From Capsulimonas sp039928515 (lineage in GTDB: Bacteria > Armatimonadota > Armatimonadia > Armatimonadales > Capsulimonadaceae), in assembly GCF_039928515.1 (NCBI RefSeq), contig NZ_JBDSSZ010000318.1: DNA of 64,000 nucleotides; one strand, written 5' to 3'. A program made the position numbers and the translations under genes. Below, piece by piece: positions 23,137 through 30,745 of this stretch; position 1 is the first letter of the stretch, and each line of letters begins with the position of its first letter. The notes under the pieces are model-generated. The model ran no database searches. It was not told the origin of the DNA and worked only from the letters and a program-made list of their open reading frames with translations.

Positions 23137-23889
23137 TTACGAAATCCCCACTGCATTCTTCTCTGCGCCGTTGGTCGGGACTTCGCCCGCTTCCATCACG
23201 CTCTTGAACTTGCGCAGGTCGCTTTCGATCTGCTGCTGCGGGTTTTCGCCAAACAGCTTCGCGACCGCCGCGCCGATCTTGCCAGCCGGGGGACGGTACT
23301 CCAGGACCACGCGGACTTCCGTTCCGCCGGTGGGGGCAGCAGTGAAGTGGACGGAGCCGGCGTTGTCGACATCCGCGCCTTCCAGCGATTTCCAGGCGAT
23401 CAGCTCATGATGCACTTCATTGATGATCTCGGCATCCCATGCGACGGTCCGACCGGCCGGGGCTTTGACAACCCAGTGGGAGTGGGTATCGTCCTGGATC
23501 GTGACGGATTCGAGATGATCCATGAACTTGGGCAAGTTGTCGAACGAGCGCCAGAAGTGGAACAGCTCCGCGGGCGTCTTGTTGATCGTGACGGTGTGCT
23601 CCACCTTGATGCCTTGATCGTGCGGAACGCTTGCGTTTTCGCTCTCCGTCTGTTTCGCGCTCCCTGTATGCAGGGCGGTGTAAACCGGACAGTGACCCGT
23701 TGCGCCGCGTCCGACAAGAGCCGCTCCGAGGCCGGCGAGGGCCAGGGGGACCGGCTTGCGCTGGGTGACGCCGTAAGCGATCAGCGCGCTGCCGCCGAGG
23801 ACGGAGACGATACGCTCGATGGGATGGACATTGGCGCTGCCGCCTTTGAACTTATTGTTATTCTGAAGGTCGTTTTGCTCGCTGCTCAT
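23137..23889 (-). CDS. SRPBCC/cyclase-like protein with N-terminal DUF2892-type membrane region
   Basis: A 250-residue protein. Residues 20-75 hold two hydrophobic helices of the DUF2892 type (NVHPIERIVSVLGGSALIAYG...). Residues 95-230 match the polyketide cyclase/dehydrase SRPBCC fold, KVEHTVTINKTPAELFHFW...NLPKFMDHLESV, a ligand-binding helix-grip domain. The lipid or other ligand is unknown. The ATG at 23889 has AGAAAGAGG upstream. It is followed at once by repeat A2. Confidence 0.82.
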   Translation of the reverse strand: MSSEQNDLQNNNKFKGGSANVHPIERIVSVLGGSALIAYGVTQRKPVPLALAGLGAALVGRGATGHCPVYTALHTGSAKQTESENASVPHDQGIKVEHTVTINKTPAELFHFWRSFDNLPKFMDHLESVTIQDDTHSHWVVKAPAGRTVAWDAEIINEVHHELIAWKSLEGADVDNAGSVHFTAAPTGGTEVRVVLEYRPPAGKIGAAVAKLFGENPQQQIESDLRKFKSVMEAGEVPTNGAEKNAVGIS

Positions 23890-24028
23890 CACGGGGCCTC
23901 TTTCTGATTCGGTGATTTTTCTTATGGAATGGATTTATCTGTCAAGCATGGTGCTCGTAAGGGCGTATTACCCGGCGTGAGCGCGCGGCAAACTGAGCAG
24001 ACTTAAAAATCCCAAAAGAGTGAATCCG

Positions 24029-24817
24029 TCAGAGTGTGTAGCTGGCGCAGAGCAGGCCGAAGTAGTGATCGACTTCGTAAGAAAGGAAGCGGGCCTTGAG
24101 CGGGACACGGCGCTGGACGCCGAGCAGGGAGAGGGTTTGCCAATAGGAATCGGCGAGCGCGGCTTCGATCCAGGTGTCGTCCCAGGTAAGAAGTCGGGAA
24201 AGATCGTCGGCGCGAATCGCTTCGACCATTGCCCGGTCATACTGCTCTGATTCGGGCGCAAAACCATAGCGCCCATCGGCGGCGTGTCCGTGTCCCTGGT
24301 CGGCGCTGACGATCAGCGCCACGCGCCGGTCTCCCTCATTCGCCGCCGTCACCAATGCGTCGCCCCAGGCGATTAAGTGCTCGCGGGATACGCCTGTGCT
24401 GGGACACGCCACGGCGATCGGCAGCGTTTGTTTCGGGTCGAGAAGCGCCAGGGGAATGGTCACGCCCCAGTCGAGGGGCAGCGGCGCTTCTGGGTCCTGC
24501 ATCACCAATGGCGTGACGGGAACTCCCCGCTCGGCGGCGTGGTATGCCCACGAGGCGGCGAGGTCCCGATCGGTATGGGCGGTGAAGGAAAGGTCGTCCA
24601 GCTCGCCTGCGCCCATCGGGGTCACGCCGATGGATATCGAATCGTGGAGTACGATGCCGTGTGGGGTGAGAATAGCGACGGTATCGGGATGGGAGGCTTC
24701 AAAATCGCGGCGCATTTCCTGCATGGCGATGCGCGTCTTGGGGAGCGGCGTGGGGCCGTCTTGAGGCAAAAGCATACTGCCGCCGTGCGGCGAGATGCAG
24801 GCGTAGACAATGGGCAT
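24029..24817 (-). CDS. LigB-like class III extradiol dioxygenase family protein
   Basis: A 262-residue protein with the LigB-fold pattern: MPIVYACISPHGGSML near the start (metal-binding His), then DTVAILTPHGIVLHD, then VALIVSADQGHGHAADGRYG. These His/Asp-containing loops correspond to the active site of protocatechuate 4,5-dioxygenase-type enzymes and AmmeMemoRadiSam protein B relatives. The substrate is unknown and no ring-cleavage neighbours are present, so an aromatic role is not implied. A TATATT box ends 5 nt before the ATG. Confidence 0.68.
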   Translation of the reverse strand: MPIVYACISPHGGSMLLPQDGPTPLPKTRIAMQEMRRDFEASHPDTVAILTPHGIVLHDSISIGVTPMGAGELDDLSFTAHTDRDLAASWAYHAAERGVPVTPLVMQDPEAPLPLDWGVTIPLALLDPKQTLPIAVACPSTGVSREHLIAWGDALVTAANEGDRRVALIVSADQGHGHAADGRYGFAPESEQYDRAMVEAIRADDLSRLLTWDDTWIEAALADSYWQTLSLLGVQRRVPLKARFLSYEVDHYFGLLCASYTL

Positions 24818-24822
24818 TGGGG

Positions 24823-24828
24823 AATATA
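24823..24828 (-). promoter_or_regulatory. -10 box (TATATT) for a leaderless LigB-like mRNA
   Basis: TATATT on the minus strand, 5 nt before the ATG at 24817, with no Shine-Dalgarno. Confidence 0.4.
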
Positions 24829-24922
24829 CCCAGGTTTTGCCCCATGTGATAATCACTAAGGAATTATCGCAATGCGGGTCATGAAAACGCCAAGAACCAT
24901 GGGTATGAAGCCAATGCTGTAT

Positions 24923-25069
24923 CCCCGGGTATGAAACCCGGGGCTGGGAGCCTTCGGCTAAGCGTCCGTGCCGGACGCAAATGCCTGTGGTCGATGATGC
25001 ATCATTTGTCCGTCCGGCACGGACGGTTAGATGCTTCGCATCTCCCAGCCCCGGGTTTCATACCCGGGG
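24923..25069. repeat. Family A multi-hairpin repeat, copy A3, inside an older decayed copy
   Basis: A 147-bp inverted repeat with perfectly complementary 28-bp outer arms (CCCCGGGTATGAAACCCGGG... and its complement), AGCC-TTC-GGCT on the left and GATGC-TTC-GCATC on the right, and the CGTCCGTGCCGGACG core. The central loop is the reverse complement of the A2 loop. Imperfect outer flanks (about 24896-24918 and 25073-25095: GGGTATGAAGCC / GGGTTTCATAACC) suggest insertion into, or duplication of, an older copy. Confidence 0.88.
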
Positions 25070-25118
25070 CACGCATGGGTTTCATAACCGGGGCTCTTGG
25101 CGGGGCAGAGAAGCGAAC

Positions 25119-26228
25119 TTACCGAATCGCCTGTTCCGTCTCCGGATCGAACAGGTGCGACTTCGCGAGGTCCAGCACGACGTCCAGCGCCTCGCCGTCC
25201 TTCGCCTTGGTCTCGGAATCGATCGTCGCGACCAATTGGTGCGGGCCGGCGGTCAGGTAGAAGGTGACGATGTCGCCCATGGGCTCGGAGACGTCCACTA
25301 AGGTGCGGATGGTGTTGGCTTCCGTGGATTCGACGGGGTTCTTCAGGCTCTTGTCGAAGATGTCGGCGGGACGGATACCGAACACGACGGACTTGCCGGC
25401 GTACTGGGCCAGCAGGGCGTCATCGATCGGCGGCGCGGCGACTTTGAACGAGCCGGCGTCGACCGTGTAGCCGTTCGCGCTCTTCACCAGGGTGGCCTTG
25501 ACGAAGTTCATGCTCGGGGTGCCGATGAAACCGGCGACGAACATATTCACCGGGCTGGTGTAGATGTTCATCGGGGTGTCGCACTGGTTCAGCAGACCGT
25601 CTTTCATAACGGCCATACGGTCACCCATCGTCATGGCTTCGACCTGATCGTGCGTGACGTAGATCGTGGTGATCCCGAGGCGGCGGTGCAGCTTGATCAG
25701 TTCGGCGCGGGTCTGGACGCGCAGCTTGGCGTCGAGGTTCGAGAGCGGTTCGTCCATCAGGAAGACCTGAGGCTCGCGGACGATGGCGCGGCCGAGGGCG
25801 ACGCGTTGGCGCTGGCCGCCGGAAAGCTGCTTGGGGGTGCGCTGGAGCAGCGATTCCAGGCCGAGCTGGCTTGCAGCTTCGTTGACGCGGCGCGTGATCT
25901 CCGTCTTGGGAACCTTGCGCAGCTTCAGACCGAACGCCATGTTCTCATACACCGTCATGTGCGGGTAGAGCGCATAGTTCTGGAAGACCATCGCGATGTC
26001 GCGATCCTTGGGGGAGACATCGTTGACGATGCGATCCCCGATTAGGATGTCGCCTTCGGTGATCTCTTCGAGACCGGCGATCATGCGCATCGTGGTCGTC
26101 TTGCCGCATCCGGAGGGACCGACCAGGACCATAAATTCTTTGTCCCGGATCTCCAGGTTCAGGTCATCGACGGCGGTGACTTTATTGTCATACCGCTTAA
26201 AAACGTTTTTGAGTGTAACTTGCGCCAA
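25119..26228 (-). CDS. Sugar ABC transporter ATP-binding protein, UgpC/MalK/MsmK type
   Basis: A 369-residue ATPase with Walker A GPSGCGKTT, a Q-loop VFQNYALYPHMTV, signature LSGGQRQRVALGRA, Walker B FLMDEPLSNLD and the H-loop VTHDQ. A C-terminal regulatory TOBE domain (about 240-369) is characteristic of the carbohydrate-importer ATPases that can serve several permeases. No permease or binding protein is nearby, which fits a shared ATPase. The TTG start at 26228 has GGGGAG at 9-nt spacing. The gene lies 5 bp after the nitroreductase stop. Confidence 0.9.
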   Translation of the reverse strand: MAQVTLKNVFKRYDNKVTAVDDLNLEIRDKEFMVLVGPSGCGKTTTMRMIAGLEEITEGDILIGDRIVNDVSPKDRDIAMVFQNYALYPHMTVYENMAFGLKLRKVPKTEITRRVNEAASQLGLESLLQRTPKQLSGGQRQRVALGRAIVREPQVFLMDEPLSNLDAKLRVQTRAELIKLHRRLGITTIYVTHDQVEAMTMGDRMAVMKDGLLNQCDTPMNIYTSPVNMFVAGFIGTPSMNFVKATLVKSANGYTVDAGSFKVAAPPIDDALLAQYAGKSVVFGIRPADIFDKSLKNPVESTEANTIRTLVDVSEPMGDIVTFYLTAGPHQLVATIDSETKAKDGEALDVVLDLAKSHLFDPETEQAIR

Positions 26229-26233
26229 CTTGT

Positions 26234-26845
26234 TTAGCTCCCCGGCTCGGCGGCTTCGGCCGCCTCGCCCCATTGTCCATCAAATACGATCTCCGACAGC
26301 GGACGGCGAACGCGCGCGGCCAGCTCCCTCGCGCGCAGGTTCTCCGGCAGACTGTCCGGATCGCCCTGGTATCCGACGGCGATGGCCGCGACCGGCTCAT
26401 AGCCTTCCGGTATCGACAGCGCCTCGCGCGCCTTGGCGGCGTCAAAGCCGGCCATTTGGTGAACATGCAGGCCCAGCGCCGTCGCTTGGACGGTCAAATG
26501 GGCGACTGCTTGTCCGACATCATGAAATGCATGCGGGTTGGGCTGATCCTTGGAGTTCCGCATTTTGGCGACGGAAAGCATCAGCACCGGCGCTTGTCCG
26601 GCCCAAAGCTGGTTGCCGGGAAGCAAAATCTGAAAGAGGCGATCGTACGCCTCGGAGTGCGTCGCCTTCACACCGACGAAAAAGCGCCACGGCTGCTCGT
26701 TCATGGCGGACGGCGCCCAGCGGGCGGCTTCCAAGATGCTTTCTATTTTTTCGGGCTCGACCGGGCGATCCTGGAACGCGCGCGGGCTCCACCGCTCCCG
26801 CAGCAACGGATGCAAAGCGGGAACGTCGTTTGAAGATTGCGTCAT
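26234..26845 (-). CDS. Nitroreductase family protein
   Basis: A 203-residue FMN-dependent nitroreductase-fold protein: RERWSPRAFQDRPVE near the N-terminus binds the FMN phosphate region, ARWAPSAMNEQPWRFFV is the family's SxxNxQPW motif, and EGYEPVAAIAVGYQGDP is the C-terminal glycine-rich signature. The natural substrate is unknown. A TACAAT box is visible upstream. It is followed by the ABC ATPase gene, probably on the same transcript. Confidence 0.88.
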   Translation of the reverse strand: MTQSSNDVPALHPLLRERWSPRAFQDRPVEPEKIESILEAARWAPSAMNEQPWRFFVGVKATHSEAYDRLFQILLPGNQLWAGQAPVLMLSVAKMRNSKDQPNPHAFHDVGQAVAHLTVQATALGLHVHQMAGFDAAKAREALSIPEGYEPVAAIAVGYQGDPDSLPENLRARELAARVRRPLSEIVFDGQWGEAAEAAEPGS

Positions 26846-27164
26846 GACGATTGCTGCCGTTCCAAGAGAAAACTGAGAGAATAACGCAGATATTGTACTC
26901 GATTTTCGCGGAAAGAACGGCGTGGAACAGTGAAGGAAAGCTGATTAAGCCCGGCAAACGCAGTTTGGACCAGAACGCTCCCTGTTTTCGGCATTATCTG
27001 TTTTCTTGGCCCCGTAATCGTTTACGATTCATCTGCGCTAATCACTGCTTGTGCGACGTTGGTTGCATGCGGACTATATTTCGCTGTACGTACGCTTCCG
27101 AGACGCCGAGGCATCCCGGAAGCGTAAGAATTACCTCGGCCGCCCCGAGGGGCAGCCGAGTTGA
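26846..27164. other. 319-bp intergenic region
   Basis: It holds the probable nitroreductase promoter (TACAAT on the minus strand near 26894-26899) and, at the far end, two hairpins behind the kinase gene. Nothing else is recognisable; the plus-strand open frame across it has no family features. Confidence 0.5.
27092..27160 (-). terminator. Double hairpin downstream of the kinase gene
   Basis: CTCGGC...GCCGAG (27135-27160) begins 5 nt after the kinase stop. A second stem, ACGCTTCCG/CGGAAGCGT (27092-27125), follows. Only a weak T-rich stretch lies between them. Confidence 0.5.
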
Positions 27165-28439
27165 TTAGGAACGAAGCCCATCCAGCGTGATAAGAGCGCT
27201 GGAGGCGACGGTTCCTTCGCGAGAGATCGTCTGGACGCCGCGATTGGACGAACGGGCGCCGCCGTTGTGCTGGAACGCCACGCTCAGACCCCAGATGATC
27301 AGGCCAAGCAGGATCAGGATGCCCGCCACGGAGAGCGCCAGGACGACCACGTTTTTGGTCTCCGAGCTCATGCTTCCCTGTCGATTGTCCGGCGCGTAAC
27401 CAGGATATTGGGTTGGGTAGGGCCGGCCCGGCTGCTGCGGAGGCGGCGGATAACCTTGATTGGTCGCGGGGGCGTTGGCGCCGTAGCGCACTTGTCCCGG
27501 CGCGAAGGCAGGAATGCCCGAAATCTCCGGCGGGACGGTGCCCGTGTTCATGGAGCCGCTGAAGCCGCCGGCGGGCATCTGCATGCCCTGCATTTGCGCG
27601 GTCTTGTTCCCAGATTCCAGCGCGAACTTCTCGGCGCGAATGTCTGCCGCCATGGCCGCCGCGTTCTGGTATCGGAAGTTGACGTCCTTCGCCAGACCCT
27701 TCTGAAGGATCGAGTGCATGCCGGGCGGCACGCCCGTCGGCATGGGCGGCTGGATGTTCATGATGTTGTACGTGATGGTGATGACGCTGTCGCCCGCGAA
27801 GGGCTTACGTCCGGTCAGCATCTCGTACAAAGTAATGCCCATCGAGAAGATGTCGGTGCGGTGGTCGACCGTATGCGAAGCGACCTGCTCGGGCGACATA
27901 TAGCTTGGCGTACCGAAGACCTGGCCGTGGGCGGTGATGCTGGGCTCGGCGGTGATTCGGGCGATGCCGAAGTCCGTCAGCTTGATCACGCCGCCGGGCA
28001 GGATGTGAATGTTGTCCGGCTTGACGTCGCGGTGCACGATGCCTCGGGAGTGGGCGTAGCCAAGCGCGTCGCACAGCTGCAGCGCGATCTCCAGGCTTTC
28101 CTTTACCGGAAGCGCGCCCTGCATCTGCTGGATTTCGCGCAGGCTATGGCCTTCGAGATATTCCATGACGATGAAGTGGCGCTCGCCTTCCTGACCGACA
28201 TCGTAGATGGTGACGATGTTCGGATGGGAGAGCGTGCCTGCCGCCTTGGCCTCGCGGTAAAAGCGCTCGATGCGCTCGCGCTTTTGGCTGCCGGAAAGGT
28301 GCTGCGGGATCGCCAGCTCTTTGATCGCCACGCGGCGGCCCATCGAGGGATCGACGCCTTCATAGACGATGTCGTTGGAGCGGGCGATTTCCCGGATGAC
28401 CCGGTACTTTCCAAGGATCGTGTTGTTCTGGACGGCCAC
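27165..28439 (-). CDS. Membrane-anchored Ser/Thr protein kinase
   Basis: A 424-residue Hanks-type kinase: catalytic lysine K40 in RRVAIKEL, IVHRDVKPDN (catalytic Asp), TDFGIA (Mg2+) and GTPSYMSPEQ. The nucleotide loop reads IREIARSNDIVYEG and lacks the usual GxGxxG glycines. A Pro/Gly/Gln-rich linker (280-365) leads to one membrane span (about 370-395) and a short outside tail of about 30 residues with no sensor domain. The GTG at 28439 follows GGGAGAA. It is the last gene of the vWA-FHA-PP2C-STPK operon. Confidence 0.9.
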   Translation of the reverse strand: MAVQNNTILGKYRVIREIARSNDIVYEGVDPSMGRRVAIKELAIPQHLSGSQKRERIERFYREAKAAGTLSHPNIVTIYDVGQEGERHFIVMEYLEGHSLREIQQMQGALPVKESLEIALQLCDALGYAHSRGIVHRDVKPDNIHILPGGVIKLTDFGIARITAEPSITAHGQVFGTPSYMSPEQVASHTVDHRTDIFSMGITLYEMLTGRKPFAGDSVITITYNIMNIQPPMPTGVPPGMHSILQKGLAKDVNFRYQNAAAMAADIRAEKFALESGNKTAQMQGMQMPAGGFSGSMNTGTVPPEISGIPAFAPGQVRYGANAPATNQGYPPPPQQPGRPYPTQYPGYAPDNRQGSMSSETKNVVVLALSVAGILILLGLIIWGLSVAFQHNGGARSSNRGVQTISREGTVASSALITLDGLRS

Positions 28440-28517
28440 GGTGAATTCTCCCAATAATAGCAGACGCCGCCCGGTTACAGAGCTGACGTGAAAAGGATCA
28501 AAGGATGTCGCGGGCGC

Positions 28518-29447
28518 TTATTTGCGCCGGCCCCAGGCGCGCTTGTCTTGCTTGGCTCCGTCACCGGCCGCTGCGGCCTCTTCCGTTTCTTCGACGAAGG
28601 GCTTAATCTCACGGATTGAGAGAACGACTGCCGTGATGTTGTCGCGTCCGCCGCGCTCATTCGCCTCTTCCACCAGCCGCATGGCGGCGATGGATGGGCT
28701 GTGCTCCAGCGCGATCCGCTGAATGTCCGATGCTTCCAAATGGCCGCTCAGACCGTCGGAACACAGAACGAAGATATCGCCTTCCTGCATGGCGTGGGTG
28801 GTGATATCGGATTCGATGGTGCTCGCCGTGCCGATGGACCGGGTGATGATGTTGCGGAAGGGAGACGCCTGCGCCTCCTCCAGCGTCATCGCGCCGATAC
28901 GAACTTGCTCGGCGACCCAGGAATGGTCTTCGGTGATCTGGCCGATCTCGCCGTCCCGGATCAAGTAGCAGCGGCTGTCGCCGACCTGCGCGACCGTGAT
29001 CATATCCTCGCGAATGATCGCGCAGGTCAGGGTCGTTCCCATGCCGTTGCGCTCGGTGATCATCTGCGCCGTGTCGTAGATCAGGCCGTTTGCTTCTTCG
29101 ATGGCGCGCCGCATATTGGAGTGCGTGTCGGGCGAAGGTGTCGAATAGTAGGAACGGATGACGATCTTCAGCGCGAGCTCACAGGCGATCTGACCGGCCG
29201 AGTGGCCGCCCATGCCGTCCGCGACGCCGTAAAAGCTGCCTTTGCTGGCGAGAACGGCGGGATCTTCCGGCTCGTAGAAGTCGAACTTGTCCTCGTTGTT
29301 CTCACGAACGCGGCCAAGATCGGTTTTGGCGCCGAGTTTTACCGTGGCGAGAACGCGAGGTGTGCGTCCCAGTTCCGCCCAGCCCTCGTTCATGTCATCA
29401 CGGCTGAATTGGACCGTCTTTTCCTGTGCGGCCATATAATCTTGCAT
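28518..29447 (-). CDS. PP2C-type Ser/Thr phosphatase
   Basis: A 309-residue PPM phosphatase. Metal-binding motifs: GRVRENNEDKF, GVADGMGGHSAG, GDSRCYLI, VLCSDGLSGHLE and GGRDNITAVV. It should reverse phosphorylation by the kinase encoded 78 bp downstream and possibly regulate the FHA protein. The N-terminal 35 residues and the acidic/Lys-rich C-terminal tail are outside the domain. An ATG at 29435 is an alternative start. Confidence 0.92.
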   Translation of the reverse strand: MQDYMAAQEKTVQFSRDDMNEGWAELGRTPRVLATVKLGAKTDLGRVRENNEDKFDFYEPEDPAVLASKGSFYGVADGMGGHSAGQIACELALKIVIRSYYSTPSPDTHSNMRRAIEEANGLIYDTAQMITERNGMGTTLTCAIIREDMITVAQVGDSRCYLIRDGEIGQITEDHSWVAEQVRIGAMTLEEAQASPFRNIITRSIGTASTIESDITTHAMQEGDIFVLCSDGLSGHLEASDIQRIALEHSPSIAAMRLVEEANERGGRDNITAVVLSIREIKPFVEETEEAAAAGDGAKQDKRAWGRRK

Positions 29448-29545
29448 ATGAGTGCTTGTCCTTCATTCTTCAAACGCGGTTTGGGAGTTGATCCCGCCGC
29501 GATCTTTGCCGACGGCCGTTTCGGGCCTTGCGATGATAATAAAAA

Positions 29546-30745
29546 TTATTCCGAAATTGCCGATCCATATCCGTCTGAAACTCCGGCGGTCGGCTCGAAC
29601 CGGAAGATCGTTCCGCCGATGACGATCTCGTCGCCCGGCTTCAAGAGCACCGGCGCGTCCGCCTCAAGGCGCTCGCCATTGAGCAGCGTTCCGTTCGTGC
29701 TGCCGAGATCTGTGAGCTGGAAGGCGTCGCCTTCCGCAATGATTTGGGCGTGTCCAGTCGAGACGTAAGGATCGTTGCGCAGGACGATCGTGCTCTCCGC
29801 GTGCCGTCCGAAGGTCGTCAGCCCGTCGATCAATGGGTGGTCCCAGATGACGTCGCCGCGTGTCACCACAAGCTTAGCAATGGACGGCGTCTGCGCGGCG
29901 CTGGGCTCCGGGAAGACGCGCTCCATGGCGATCGGCTCGAACTCACCGCCGCGGCCGAGCATTCCGCTCATATCCATCAGCGGACTTCCCATCAGGGGCA
30001 TGTCCAGCGATTGCTCCAGGACTGGCTCCGGCTCGGATTCGCGCACCCGCACGCCTTCTTCTCCAGGAACGCGCAGAACGACGCGAATGCTGCCGAAGCG
30101 CACCGTGTCCTCGTTTTGCAGCACGCGCGTGGCGCCCGGCGCCATCCGCTCGCCGTTGATCTGCGTTCCGTTGGTGCTGCCGAGGTCCTCGACGCTCACC
30201 TGGCCGTTCTCATTGACTTCGATTCGCGCATGCTGGCGGGAAATCGTCTTGTCGGGAAGCAGAACATCCGCGCCTTCCCGGCCGACCATGTTCGGGCCGA
30301 CCTTCAGGCGATGCTGCCGTCCGGTGTCTTCCTCAAACCAAACGTTCCAGGAGGGCGTTTCCACCGTCTCCGTGAGCTCGAAGCCGGCCGTGGGAAGCGT
30401 CGTGAGCATCACGCCGCACTCCGGGCAGAACTCTTCCGTTCGCGGGACGCGTGCGTTCACCACGGGACAGTTGCCTGCGGCGCCGACCGGACAGCGTGCG
30501 GCGAACTCGGAGAGGTCTCCGGCGGGTTCGGCTTCTTCCGGCGTATCCACCTGCGCCGCGACGAAGGTCGCCTTGTCGTACTCCGCCCGTTTTGAGGGCG
30601 AGGTCAGAACTTCATAGGCTTCCTTCAGTTCGGTAAACGCCTCTTTATCCCACAGATATTGCTGGGCAAGACGGCGGTACGCTTCGCGGATCTCCGGGGC
30701 GGCGCAGCCAGCGGGAACTTCGAGTATGTCGTAATAATTTTTCAC
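29546..30745 (-). CDS. Two-FHA protein with a degenerate J-domain
   Basis: A 399-residue protein. Residues 1-60 fit a DnaJ J-domain in helices I, III and IV (NYYDILEVPAG..., TELKEAYEVLTSPSKRAEYD), but the HPD loop that activates Hsp70 is absent (QQYLWDKEA there). A Cys-containing segment (CPVGAAGNCPVV...CPECGVML) follows. FHA domain 1 (about 140-215) has SRQHARIE and DLGSTNGTQING; FHA domain 2 (about 305-390) has STGHAQI and DLGSTNGTLLNG. FHA domains bind phosphothreonine. The GTG start overlaps the vWA stop (GTGA). Confidence 0.88.
   Translation of the reverse strand: MKNYYDILEVPAGCAAPEIREAYRRLAQQYLWDKEAFTELKEAYEVLTSPSKRAEYDKATFVAAQVDTPEEAEPAGDLSEFAARCPVGAAGNCPVVNARVPRTEEFCPECGVMLTTLPTAGFELTETVETPSWNVWFEEDTGRQHRLKVGPNMVGREGADVLLPDKTISRQHARIEVNENGQVSVEDLGSTNGTQINGERMAPGATRVLQNEDTVRFGSIRVVLRVPGEEGVRVRESEPEPVLEQSLDMPLMGSPLMDMSGMLGRGGEFEPIAMERVFPEPSAAQTPSIAKLVVTRGDVIWDHPLIDGLTTFGRHAESTIVLRNDPYVSTGHAQIIAEGDAFQLTDLGSTNGTLLNGERLEADAPVLLKPGDEIVIGGTIFRFEPTAGVSDGYGSAISE

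Noticed and set aside
24029..24817. LigB-like protein as a protocatechuate dioxygenase subunit
   Set aside because: No companion small subunit or aromatic pathway genes nearby; only the fold-level call is supported.
12994..25069. The three family A repeats as a CRISPR array
   Set aside because: They are about 10 kb and 2 kb apart, are inverted repeats of 147-165 bp and have no regular spacers or cas genes.
26851..27168. 105-codon plus-strand frame between the nitroreductase and kinase genes
   Set aside because: No start signal, Cys/Arg-rich random composition, and it runs through terminator hairpins.
27267..28457. 396-codon plus-strand frame opposite the Ser/Thr kinase gene
   Set aside because: Shadow of the kinase gene, which carries all catalytic motifs; the shadow is His/Asp/Arg-rich and featureless.
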